From a virus, in the IMG/VR virus record IMGVR_UViG_3300036884_000299, positions 22,673-86,672 of that record: a stretch of 64,000 nucleotides of DNA. The stretch is one strand, 5' to 3'. Position numbers and translations under genes: made by a program. The notes under the pieces were generated by a model, which worked only from the letters and a program-made list of their open reading frames with translations, was not told the DNA's origin and made no database searches. This document shows positions 50,514-57,752 of the stretch, piece by piece. Position 1 is the stretch's first letter; every line of letters starts with the position of its first letter.

Positions 50514-50542
50514 AGTATACAGATAAAAATACTAAATGTCAA
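50514..50542 (-). promoter_or_regulatory. Promoter of the metallophosphoesterase-intein gene
   Basis: TTGACA (50542-50537), 17 bases, TATACT (50519-50514), close to the ATG at 50507. Confidence 0.8.
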
Positions 50543-50561
50543 TATCTTTTTTTACATTGAT

Positions 50562-50682
50562 GGAGAGTTCGGGTTTGGCCCCGAGTCTTAAACTAATGCA
50601 TCCGTTTAAGGAACAGACCTGTTCGATTTTTAGGCATATCCGTTAGGTCTAATCATCAGCTTAATCGAATCAACAACTCCCC
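50562..50682 (-). ncRNA. tmRNA-like structured RNA (tRNA-like domain with long helix)
   Basis: A 121-base RNA with its own promoter. Its ends pair (GGGGAGT with ACTCTCC); after the 5' end comes TTGATTCGA, the sequence and position of the conserved tmRNA 5' region; TTAAGCTGATG then pairs over 11 bp with CATTAGTTTAA, as helix P2 of tmRNA; TCGGG/CCCGA is the T-arm. The 3' end continues CCATCA. It is much shorter than a bacterial tmRNA, with only about 50 nt in the loop and no clear tag reading frame. A competing hairpin CTTAAAC/GTTTAAG uses the same strand. Confidence 0.6.
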
Positions 50683-50692
50683 TTGTATTAAT

Positions 50693-50721
50693 ATTATACT
50701 TTACATTATTACTAATGTCAA
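50693..50721 (-). promoter_or_regulatory. Promoter of the tmRNA-like RNA
   Basis: TTGACA (50721-50716), 17 bases, TATAAT (50698-50693). Transcription would start around 50686, at the 5' end of the structured RNA. Confidence 0.8.
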
Positions 50722-53219
50722 GCCACTTTCTCCCATGGTCCCATGCTAAACAAATGATCAAAATCTATATAAAGTCCCTGTTTATTTTCTCTTTGTAAAG
50801 TTACTCCGTCTATATATGTTTTTAAAACTTCATATTGTTCCTGATTAGCATCTCGTATTAAGTCTCCCACAACTACTTCTTTTATATCTACTGGTGCCCA
50901 TTGAACAGGACCAAACGTATCGTTTAGGTTTTCTTCAGCACCTTTTCTTTGGGGTTTGTAATAATAATTAGGATATTCAGCAAATAACCTAGAATTATAT
51001 ACAGCAGAAGTACCATCATTCCAGTCAATATCTACATCATCACCCTCAATATTTTTAATTATACCAGTACTCTTATTGTATGCATAATCAGGTACAGCTT
51101 TATCATAATACATAGAAATATCCCCAAAAGTAAGATTATCAGTATCTGTTATTAGAATCCAGCCATCATCAGCAGGATCATACTCAGATTCAATCTCATT
51201 ATAGTCTGAAAGAATAAGCAATCGTGGTATTCCCGCAGATAGTAAGTCTTCATTAGTAATATCATTATCACTCCATTTAACTCTTATTGGGCTGCTATAC
51301 TCAGGATTAAAAGAAAGTATTGTAGCAGTAAGAGTATATATATCATCCTCTGGGATAGAGTTTTGGAATACATAGTCAGGATTCCATCCTATTGTCATTC
51401 CTACTTTAACATTTTTCATAGTGAGAGGTATATTTTTAAGAGGAGAAGTAGTTTCTTCTTTAGGAACTAATAATTCAAACTTTCTTTTCCCTTCTTTTAG
51501 TAATTCTATTATATCATAAGCATCATAAGGAGTTTCTGTATTAGTAGATGGAGTCTCATCATACTTAATAGATACAGTTAATCCTGTATTCTTTGTTATT
51601 ACACCTGTGTATTCTTTATTCTCTAGGTTAGTAAATATAATTTTTTTACCCACTTCAAACTCATCAATAGTATAAATCTGTTTTCTTATTAACCCTTCAT
51701 CCCCTACTTGTAATTCATTAGTCGTTTTCTTTTTATTATCTTTATTTTTGGAAGGTTCAGCAAATATAAATGTAGACATTCCCCCTACTTTATCCCACCA
51801 AATAGAATGAGTATCATTTCCTTTTTCCCATTTAATTGATATATATCCAGGTTCTAGTTTTATTACCTCTCCTACTTTTTTATTTTCTATTTCTGTAGCA
51901 GGATTATATTGCACCATATCCCCTATACTAACATTCTCTGGCGTAACTGGTATTGATTTTTTAGATGTAGTGTTCTCAGTAGTATCCTCTATCTCCAATG
52001 TATTTTCAGGAGCATAAAATAAAATAGGTTGATGAATAGGTTGATGAATTGAATTATTAGCTACAACAAAATAATACTCGGAGAAATAAGCCTCTCCTAA
52101 TCCTTCCCAATATACCCTAAGCTTAGGACTAGCTTCAGTAATTTGTCCAACTTTACCTTCATATTGTTTTAAATTAGGTTTAATTACTATATAATCAGGA
52201 TTTAAAATAACATCTTTTCCTACTTTAACAGTAGAAGAAGTAACAGGAACTTTTATTTCCTTTTTGGCTCCCTGTACTGCTTTGCCTTGAATACTTTGTT
52301 TTATAGTTGCTATTACCTTTTTTTCTTCTGGTGGGAGTATAGTATCCTCATATTTATATTTGCTTACATATGCAACTACTGGTTGTAACTGTGTTGATAC
52401 TTTATCATAAAATGCTTTTAATGATGTATTATTTCGTTTCCAATCCAACTCATCTTTTATCCATCCAAAACTACCATTTTTTGAGAATTTTTCCAGTTTA
52501 TTGAATACAATTCCTGTGTTATGCTCTAAATCATAAGCATGGTCACAATAAATTATTTTTTCTCCAATTTTTTTTGCTCTAAGTAAATCCAACATACATT
52601 GTGCTATTTTTTGCCACGCATGTCCACCAAATGCTCCATTCCATCCTTCATCATCATCAAACATCTCTACGAATACTATAGCTATATCTGTATCGGAATA
52701 ATTCAGAGCACGTTGAGTAGCTATTACAGCCTTGAATTGGTTTAAATATTTTCCTGAATCTTTATTTATGGGAAACCGAGAGTTACGTTTATTCAAGTCT
52801 AAACGATGATTAAATTTAGTATAAGGACTAACATTGTCCGCCCCTGAGGCATTATAAAAAAGAGGAAAGATTGAAAGATATTTTACTAGGAACTTAAAAG
52901 TGCGAGGAGAATAATGTTCTTTTAGTGCTTCTTGTGCTTCTTCAGGGGTACTTTTTCTGGCAGCGCTTTTTAATGCATTACAATATTCTGTAATGTGTTT
53001 TAGTTCAGCAGAGCAACAATATTTCAGGGATTTTATTAAAAACTTTGAATGAAGGTCAACACAGTCTTTGACAGCTTCTTTCATTACCCAATCAACAACA
53101 TCATCCTTAAAGTCAGTACCATAGACATAGCCTACCATAAAATAAAAGTCTATCATTATTTGTAAAGGGTCTTTAGGCTGATGGTAAACAAACTGAGAAA
53201 AAATTTCTTGTATCCTCAT
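50718..53219 (-). CDS. Large multi-domain protein with repeated SH3/KOW-like modules
   Basis: An 833-residue protein. Residues 1-300 are helical and unrecognised, with conserved-looking AIVFVEMFDDDEGWNGAFGG. After residue 330 there are about six copies of a small beta module (VKVGKDVILNP, VSIGDMVQYNP, FEVGKKIIFTN, VKVGMTIGWNP, LTFGDISMYY, VVVGDLIRDA), each followed by a GxI/V strand and a W-containing strand. Such strings usually serve as protein or nucleic-acid contact arms. Virion or replication role cannot be decided. Confidence 0.55.
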   Translation of the reverse strand: MRIQEIFSQFVYHQPKDPLQIMIDFYFMVGYVYGTDFKDDVVDWVMKEAVKDCVDLHSKFLIKSLKYCCSAELKHITEYCNALKSAARKSTPEEAQEALKEHYSPRTFKFLVKYLSIFPLFYNASGADNVSPYTKFNHRLDLNKRNSRFPINKDSGKYLNQFKAVIATQRALNYSDTDIAIVFVEMFDDDEGWNGAFGGHAWQKIAQCMLDLLRAKKIGEKIIYCDHAYDLEHNTGIVFNKLEKFSKNGSFGWIKDELDWKRNNTSLKAFYDKVSTQLQPVVAYVSKYKYEDTILPPEEKKVIATIKQSIQGKAVQGAKKEIKVPVTSSTVKVGKDVILNPDYIVIKPNLKQYEGKVGQITEASPKLRVYWEGLGEAYFSEYYFVVANNSIHQPIHQPILFYAPENTLEIEDTTENTTSKKSIPVTPENVSIGDMVQYNPATEIENKKVGEVIKLEPGYISIKWEKGNDTHSIWWDKVGGMSTFIFAEPSKNKDNKKKTTNELQVGDEGLIRKQIYTIDEFEVGKKIIFTNLENKEYTGVITKNTGLTVSIKYDETPSTNTETPYDAYDIIELLKEGKRKFELLVPKEETTSPLKNIPLTMKNVKVGMTIGWNPDYVFQNSIPEDDIYTLTATILSFNPEYSSPIRVKWSDNDITNEDLLSAGIPRLLILSDYNEIESEYDPADDGWILITDTDNLTFGDISMYYDKAVPDYAYNKSTGIIKNIEGDDVDIDWNDGTSAVYNSRLFAEYPNYYYKPQRKGAEENLNDTFGPVQWAPVDIKEVVVGDLIRDANQEQYEVLKTYIDGVTLQRENKQGLYIDFDHLFSMGPWEKVA

Positions 53220-53266
53220 GTGTATCCCTATCCCTAATTAGTTAGAAGATAGGGGAATAAACTACT

Positions 53267-53518
53267 TTAGGATAATAATGCCTCTAAATCTTCAAGCTTG
53301 GGTACGCCTAAATGCTGTTTTGTAGTTCCGTCTTCCTTTTCTGCAATGAAATTAGGGATAGACATTACTGAATATTTTCTACCAATGGGATCATCAGTAT
53401 CAGCATCAATATCATGGAATTCTACCTCTGGATGTAGTGATTTGAATTTTAGCCATATTGGCTCTGCTACCCTACAGGGCATACACCAGGAAGCCCACCA
53501 ATGGTACATCGTTATCAT
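53267..53518 (-). CDS. Thioredoxin/glutaredoxin-like protein
   Basis: An 83-residue thioredoxin-fold protein with the redox motif WASWCMPCR and the cis-Pro region SIPNFIAEK. Phage thioredoxins supply electrons to ribonucleotide reductase or modify host redox state. GGAGATAAT precedes its ATG, directly downstream of the tRNA. Confidence 0.85.
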   Translation of the reverse strand: MITMYHWWASWCMPCRVAEPIWLKFKSLHPEVEFHDIDADTDDPIGRKYSVMSIPNFIAEKEDGTTKQHLGVPKLEDLEALLS

Positions 53519-53532
53519 ATATTATCTCCTTT

Positions 53533-53603
53533 TGAGCCTATAGGGAATTGAACCCTAGTTCCCGTGTTTAGAGGACGGTGCTTTACCACTGAGCTATAGG
53601 CCC
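53533..53603 (-). tRNA. tRNA with anticodon CUA (putative amber suppressor)
   Basis: A 71-nt cloverleaf: acceptor GGGCCTA/TAGGCTC, T-stem TAGGG/CCCTA with loop TTCAATT, discriminator A. The anticodon stem CCGTC/CACGG has a C-C mismatch next to the loop CTCTAAA; the loop centre is CTA, with T33 and A37 as expected. If the 9-nt loop is read asymmetrically, TCT (Arg) is the alternative. Confidence 0.6.
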
Positions 53604-54019
53604 TCTTTTAGTTCCTTTCTAATCTGCATTAAAACTAAACCTAAATAATTCTTGCCAATTCCATCTACCTGTCCCCAGAAGGTATCTCCCCACGTATTGC
53701 CTTCTACAAGTTCTTCTTCACCTGTAGCTAGAAGTTTCTCCTTAAGCTCAGGATATGTTTCATATTTAGTCATATTCACATCATACATAATACCTATTTT
53801 TATTCCCTCCCAATCAGAACGTAATGTTACTGTCATTCCTGCTCGTTTAGCCTTACCACAAGTAGTAGCCGTTCTAATAAACTTTCGTTCCTGAATGTCT
53901 AAAGTTTTAGCAGCCTGAAATGCATATTCGGTAGAGGGGTAAATGAGCCCTTCAAAAGGAATTTCACAAAGATGGAAATTACTTAAAAAGCTATACTCAC
54001 CAAAAAAACCGTAAATCAT
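53594..54019 (-). CDS. NADAR-family (YbiA-like) protein
   Basis: A 141-residue protein starting MIYGFFGEYSFLSNF, the hallmark of the NADAR (DUF1768) family, with IYPSTEYAFQAAK and the C-terminal WGDTFWGQVDG, GKNYLGLVLM. NADAR proteins act on ADP-ribose or nucleotide-derived damage. AAAGGAAG precedes the ATG at 54019. The final codons and TAG stop lie inside the tRNA. Confidence 0.88.
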   Translation of the reverse strand: MIYGFFGEYSFLSNFHLCEIPFEGLIYPSTEYAFQAAKTLDIQERKFIRTATTCGKAKRAGMTVTLRSDWEGIKIGIMYDVNMTKYETYPELKEKLLATGEEELVEGNTWGDTFWGQVDGIGKNYLGLVLMQIRKELKEGL

Positions 54020-54207
54020 GGTACTTCCTTTAAAGGTTTTCTCCATCGTTCCTCACTGTGATTAATAATATCAATCTTTGCTCCAAAGATTTCATTATCT
54101 ACTATTTCTTCCCATTCAAAAATTTCTTTTCTTAGTTTATGCTCTACTTCTAGAGCCTTTAATTGAGGCCATCGTTTCTCCATCCACTCTTTTTCTGCCT
54201 GATTCAT
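54016..54207 (-). CDS. Small charged helical protein
   Basis: Unrecognised 63-residue acidic helical protein (MNQAEKEWMEKRWPQLKALE...), overlapping the NADAR start by 4 bases. AGGAG precedes the ATG. Confidence 0.5.
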   Translation of the reverse strand: MNQAEKEWMEKRWPQLKALEVEHKLRKEIFEWEEIVDNEIFGAKIDIINHSEERWRKPLKEVP

Positions 54208-54218
54208 ATCTTACTCCT

Positions 54219-54246
54219 AAAAAATAGGGAGGATTACTCCTCCCTA
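54219..54246 (-). terminator. Hairpin terminator after the Pth2 gene
   Basis: On the minus strand AGGGAGGA-gtaa-TCCTCCCT, 8 bp, followed by ATTTTTT. A TTGACA stands at 54277-54272 just upstream, so a promoter probably overlaps the stem. Confidence 0.7.
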
Positions 54247-54284
54247 CTATACTACTTCATATTTACAGTAATGTCAACCCATGA

Positions 54285-54647
54285 TTATGCTAATCTAAGT
54301 TTATATGGTTCCAGAAAGGAAAACTTTGATTCTTCAGAGGGCTTTAAAGCTAGAGCTGTAAGAATACCATCATCCTCTATCATTGGGTAAACAGGGATTC
54401 CTTTATCTTTAGAATAAACTAAAATAGATATTAGCTCATCCTCAGATTTAGCTTTATACACTATTTTTGTAAAGGATTCTTTCATCCAATAAAGCATTTC
54501 TTCATCCAGATTCCTAATAATAAAAGTATTCCCCTCATACTCTCCTTGATGGAGGATACTCATAATAGATGCATGGGCGCACTGAGCCATCATCCTACCT
54601 TTGCTGTATCCTGTATCTGGGTTGATAATAATGATTTGTTTTACCAT
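54285..54647 (-). CDS. Peptidyl-tRNA hydrolase type 2 (Pth2-like)
   Basis: A 120-residue protein with KGRMMAQCAHASI, KIVYKAKSEDELISIL and GIPVYPMIEDDG and ALALKP, the blocks of archaeal/eukaryotic Pth2, which releases peptides from peptidyl-tRNA. Bacteria use the unrelated Pth1, so this is an unusual gene for a phage of a bacterium. Its presence fits the tRNA and translation emphasis of the window. Confidence 0.75.
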   Translation of the reverse strand: MVKQIIIINPDTGYSKGRMMAQCAHASIMSILHQGEYEGNTFIIRNLDEEMLYWMKESFTKIVYKAKSEDELISILVYSKDKGIPVYPMIEDDGILTALALKPSEESKFSFLEPYKLRLA

Positions 54648-55135
54648 ATCCCTACCACCTTAGATAAAATAATGTCAATTTCTTTTGATGATAATCCATA
54701 CTTTTGTCCATAATATTTGACATTACCTTTATGCAAGAATTCATTGTCTGTATTGAGTTCATTACCCTTACGAACCTTCTTTTCAATAGTTTTATATTCC
54801 CTACCTTTTATAATACCATAAATAACATTCAAATAACGAGCCTCATGCTTCCCTATTTTATAAGGTACTCTTGTTTCTGTAAATTCAAATCCTTCATAGA
54901 CATCTCGTGAGGTATAATGTCCATTATCATTATTTTGATAATAAGGATCATCATAGGGGATAGGTATACCTTTATTTTTATAGAATGTGCGGCGAGCTTG
55001 GTAATATTGATTGATGGCATCTTGATTGAGTTTGCCATAAACTCCGATCTGTATTTGAAGGGCTTTTAACTCTTCATACTTTTGACGACTAACAATATAG
55101 TCCCTAATTACTGTCTGTTCAATAATTTCACTCAT
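54641..55135 (-). CDS. Hypothetical protein
   Basis: Unrecognised 164-residue protein with many Tyr/Asn residues, a basic region near 105-130 (GREYKTIEKKVRKG) and helices at both ends. It overlaps the Pth2 gene by 7 bases. AAGGAGAATACA precedes the ATG. Confidence 0.5.
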   Translation of the reverse strand: MSEIIEQTVIRDYIVSRQKYEELKALQIQIGVYGKLNQDAINQYYQARRTFYKNKGIPIPYDDPYYQNNDNGHYTSRDVYEGFEFTETRVPYKIGKHEARYLNVIYGIIKGREYKTIEKKVRKGNELNTDNEFLHKGNVKYYGQKYGLSSKEIDIILSKVVGIW

Positions 55136-55281
55136 TGTATTCTCCTTTTATTTGTCAGTACTATATATTATACTCCTGACAATTAAGGAGGGCTTCTATT
55201 AGAAATCTACTTCATTTGAACTCCTTTATATATTAGTATTATTCCTCAGATTATTACCGCTAAAATTCTTACCTTTCATAG

Positions 55282-55365
55282 TGCGCCGTGATGGAGTCGA
55301 ACCACCCGAGTCTATCGACACCTGATCTACAGTCAGGCCCGCTGCCACTTACGGTATAACGACGC
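55282..55365 (-). tRNA. tRNA-Tyr(GUA)
   Basis: An 84-nt class II tRNA: acceptor GCGTCGT/ACGGCGC, anticodon stem CCTGA/TCAGG, loop CTGTAGA with GTA, long variable arm, T-stem GGTGG/CCATC, discriminator A. Class II architecture is normal for bacterial tRNA-Tyr. Confidence 0.85.
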
Positions 55366-55456
55366 ATATCTATAAAAAAACGCAGGGAATCCTATTCCAC
55401 TTAGACGACTGGGCGGTACCACCACTCATGGGAGTCGAACCCACATCCCCCTGCTC
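55366..55456 (-). other. tRNA 3' half followed by 5' half (permuted tRNA gene or fused remnants)
   Basis: On the minus strand the order is: CAGGG (anticodon stem 3' strand), variable nt, T-arm GTGGG-TTCGACT-CCCAT, then GAGTGGT (acceptor 3' strand), then ACCGCCC, D-arm-like GTCTAAGTGG...GGAT, and CCCTGC, then GTTTTTTT. CCCTG pairs perfectly with the distant CAGGG, and the acceptor halves pair with one mismatch, so the tRNA order is inverted. No complete tRNA can be drawn in normal order because tRNA-Asp ends immediately before it. Confidence 0.6.
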
Positions 55457-55532
55457 CGACTCTAGAGGGTATCGAACCCTCCTGTTCTTCAGCGTGACAA
55501 GCTGATGTCCACCCCATGCAGACCCTAGAGCC
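55457..55532 (-). tRNA. tRNA-Asp(GUC)
   Basis: A 76-nt tRNA: acceptor GGCTCTA/TAGAGTC, anticodon stem TCAGC/GCTGA, loop TTGTCAC with GTC, T-stem GAGGG/CCCTC, discriminator G as expected for Asp. Positions 8-9 are GG rather than TA. Confidence 0.85.
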
Positions 55533-55533
55533 T

Positions 55534-56088
55534 CTAATCTACATTAAACAAAGTAGGAACATGAGCAGCTTTCCAAAGCTCTTTATAAGTGTTCTCAACA
55601 TCTTCTGTAGATTTACTCATGTAATCCTCAGGCAAATCATTCTCCTTTATTAGATTCTTAACATCACCAAAATCATAATATCTACTCTTATTATATAGTT
55701 GGGCTTCAATCTTGAAATATACTAACCAATATAAATCAATAAGATTATTCTTACTTATTTCTTCTGGATAAGGGTATGCTTTTCCTTTAATACCATTCAA
55801 TTTATCCCCAGAATATATAACTTCTATTTTAGTTATACCCTCCAACATAAATACTCTGCCTCTACCATTAGATTTATCCTTCAAATATGAAGGAGGAATC
55901 AATAATAATTTTTCCTTATCCTCCCTCGCTACTAATATATCTATGTCCTCAGTAGTCCTACTAAACCCATAATAAGGTAATGAAGCTCCACCTAATACAC
56001 AAAAATGAATATCATATTTAAGTAGTATAGATTGTAATCTCTCTACAGTAGTATGTAGAGAATCTATAAACCTTTCCATGAAATTCAT
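55534..56088 (-). CDS. Minimal nucleotidyltransferase-fold protein
   Basis: A 184-residue protein. FCVLGGASLPYYGFSRTTED followed by DIDILV is the G-G...D-x-D signature of the polymerase-beta-type nucleotidyltransferase superfamily (AbiEii/MNT/kanamycin-type). The protein is too small to be a CCA-adding enzyme and its substrate is unknown. It ends one base before tRNA-Asp. Confidence 0.65.
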   Translation of the reverse strand: MNFMERFIDSLHTTVERLQSILLKYDIHFCVLGGASLPYYGFSRTTEDIDILVAREDKEKLLLIPPSYLKDKSNGRGRVFMLEGITKIEVIYSGDKLNGIKGKAYPYPEEISKNNLIDLYWLVYFKIEAQLYNKSRYYDFGDVKNLIKENDLPEDYMSKSTEDVENTYKELWKAAHVPTLFNVD

Positions 56089-56420
56089 TATTCCTTCTCC
56101 CTCGTCCAGAACAAGTCTTTAAATTTCTTGTTATTCTTGATGAGCTTACGGGCATAGAATGAAGTGTAATTGTTGTTAAGCTTAAACACATTCACAGGGT
56201 CCTCAATACCCATCATGTATTCCCACCTCAAACGCTCGAAGAAAAATTTCATACCAATATGCCTTCTACCAGCATTGTAAGCCTGGGTTGAAAGCAACTT
56301 TAAATTGGCATAAATGTGAGGATTCTTTTCATGGAATTCCTCAAATGCATCTTGAATAGGACGATCCTTGGTAGGGATACGCACAATGGGAGAGAGATTT
56401 AATGTCCTTAGCCCTTTCAT
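56088..56420 (-). CDS. Conserved phage protein (DAFEEFHEKNP family)
   Basis: A 110-residue protein starting MKGLRTLNLSPIVRIPT; the ATG at 56420 has GAGGAG upstream. DAFEEFHEKNPHIYANLKLL, GMKFFFERLRWEYM and KLNNNYTSFYARKL are familiar from small uncharacterised phage proteins of many hosts. GC-rich codons compared with neighbours. Confidence 0.6.
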   Translation of the reverse strand: MKGLRTLNLSPIVRIPTKDRPIQDAFEEFHEKNPHIYANLKLLSTQAYNAGRRHIGMKFFFERLRWEYMMGIEDPVNVFKLNNNYTSFYARKLIKNNKKFKDLFWTREKE

Positions 56421-56439
56421 ATTCACTCCTCTATTAAAA

Positions 56440-56468
56440 AGGATACTGCTTTTGGATTGAAATGTCAA
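56440..56468 (-). promoter_or_regulatory. Promoter of the 56420 gene
   Basis: TTGACA (56468-56463), 17 bases, TATCCT (56445-56440). Confidence 0.7.
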
Positions 56469-56487
56469 GTAGTATCCCTTCCTATTT

Positions 56488-57030
56488 TTATTCCTTGTTC
56501 TTATTCATGTTTGTATCATCAGGTGGAGTGGTTCCTTTTCCTGACGATAGTATGATGATATCTCCCTCATTTGTGTATATCTGCTTGCCATCAGCAGTAA
56601 TACTTTTTGGGGATAATATTTTACCATTATAAGTAATGGTAAAATAATTAGCACCGCTAGTAGTGCCTAGCACTAAAGTATAATGTGTATCATTTCCATT
56701 ACTATTTGGAGTAATAACAGCATTTATATAATAATAAAAAGGTGAAGTATATGGACTATAGCCATAATACATATTTTCAGCATCAGTCCAACTACTATTG
56801 CTTACGTCCCATCGTATCCACCAAGTTCCATTATTTACTTGATAGTAAGTATTTCCACTCCATCCAGGAGGGAACCCCATTCCATTTTGAACCACGGCAT
56901 AGCAATAGGAATAACTGGTAGTTATCTTAAGATAAGTATTCCCACTCCCCCCCCCTACAGAAGGACTACAACCAATTACCAATACTGACATCGCCAGTAT
57001 TGCCATGAACAAAACCAAAAACTTCTTCAT
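56488..57030 (-). CDS. Phage lipoprotein
   Basis: A 180-residue secreted lipoprotein: signal peptide MKKFLVLFMAILAMSV with lipobox LVIGC, then a Ser/Gly linker and a Tyr/Ser/Asn-rich beta domain (YSYCYAVVQNGMGFPPGW, TYYQVNNGTWWIRWD). The C-terminus is Gly/Thr/Asn rich. Lipidated phage proteins often sit in the outer or cytoplasmic membrane and block superinfection; this role is inferred. AAAGGGG precedes the ATG at 57030. Confidence 0.7.
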   Translation of the reverse strand: MKKFLVLFMAILAMSVLVIGCSPSVGGGSGNTYLKITTSYSYCYAVVQNGMGFPPGWSGNTYYQVNNGTWWIRWDVSNSSWTDAENMYYGYSPYTSPFYYYINAVITPNSNGNDTHYTLVLGTTSGANYFTITYNGKILSPKSITADGKQIYTNEGDIIILSSGKGTTPPDDTNMNKNKE

Positions 57031-57059
57031 GTAAAAACCCCTTTGGTAGTCTACTACCA

Positions 57060-57239
57060 TTACACAAAAATATCTATATTCTGCCCTAAAGCCTCATCCT
57101 GAATCTTATTTACTTCAACCTCATCAGTAATAGGCTTTATTATTACGTCTCTCATGTAAACAATACTACATTCTTTTCTATAAGTCAATACCTTTCTCTC
57201 ATCCTCACTAAAGGCTCGTTCAAACTTTACTTGTGTCAT
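57060..57239 (-). CDS. Small hypothetical protein
   Basis: A 59-residue frame starting MTQVKFERAFSEDERK, overlapping the end of the preceding small gene (ATGA). Charged, no family recognised. Confidence 0.5.
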   Translation of the reverse strand: MTQVKFERAFSEDERKVLTYRKECSIVYMRDVIIKPITDEVEVNKIQDEALGQNIDIFV

Positions 57240-57403
57240 ACAGCCCCCACAGCAGAATGACTATCAGAGGCTTGAAGCAGCCTCTGGTGGAAATCATCAG
57301 CATCAATTCCCTTCTCGAACAAGATATCAGTATAGATACCTTTCTTCATCTGTTCAAAAATAAGGTTCTTTTCAGCTTCAGTTATCTTACTGTAGTTCTT
57401 CAT
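57236..57403 (-). CDS. Small acidic protein, MKNYS family member
   Basis: A 55-residue protein starting MKNYSKITEAEKN. Together with 57400-57561 and 58207-58371 it belongs to a tandem family whose members share MKNYS(R/K)(M/I)TEA(Q/E)K; the overlapping 57545 gene is a more distant relative. GAAGGAAACAGT precedes the ATG. Confidence 0.5.
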   Translation of the reverse strand: MKNYSKITEAEKNLIFEQMKKGIYTDILFEKGIDADDFHQRLLQASDSHSAVGAV

Positions 57404-57561
57404 ACTGTTTCCTTCTTATCCTGCTTTTTCTGTACCTGCTTCGCTACCCTCTGCATCCAGTCTTCAAAATCCTCAGAGGACTCAAAAATATGCCCACCAC
57501 GAGAGGAGTTACTTACGTCCTTTTGCTTCTGAGCCTCAGTCATTCTACTGTAGTTCTTCAT
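57400..57561 (-). CDS. Small acidic protein, MKNYS family member
   Basis: A 53-residue protein (MKNYSRMTEAQKQKDVSN...) with the FESSEDFEDWMQRV motif also present, as FESSDDAYDWMKRL, in the copy at 58207. It overlaps the next small gene by 17 bases and the previous by 4. Confidence 0.55.
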   Translation of the reverse strand: MKNYSRMTEAQKQKDVSNSSRGGHIFESSEDFEDWMQRVAKQVQKKQDKKETV

Positions 57562-57715
57562 ACTGTTTCCTAGAAATATACATCCTCTCAATAAACTCGT
57601 TCTCTATTTTAGCATCCTCAGGAGAGAAGATAATGTTCTCAAATATACCCTTATTCATATTATCAAAAAGCTGAACTTTCTGATTCTCAGTAAGAATGGC
57701 ATACCTAATGTCCAT
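57545..57715 (-). CDS. Small acidic protein
   Basis: A 56-residue protein (MDIRYAILTENQKVQLFDNM...) with AGGATAAAC before its ATG. Similar size, composition and TENQK start to the MKNYS proteins beside it. Likely an older duplicate. Confidence 0.5.
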   Translation of the reverse strand: MDIRYAILTENQKVQLFDNMNKGIFENIIFSPEDAKIENEFIERMYISRKQYEELQ

Positions 57716-57752
57716 GTTTATCCTCCTTAAGATAAGTATATCATAGTATTTC

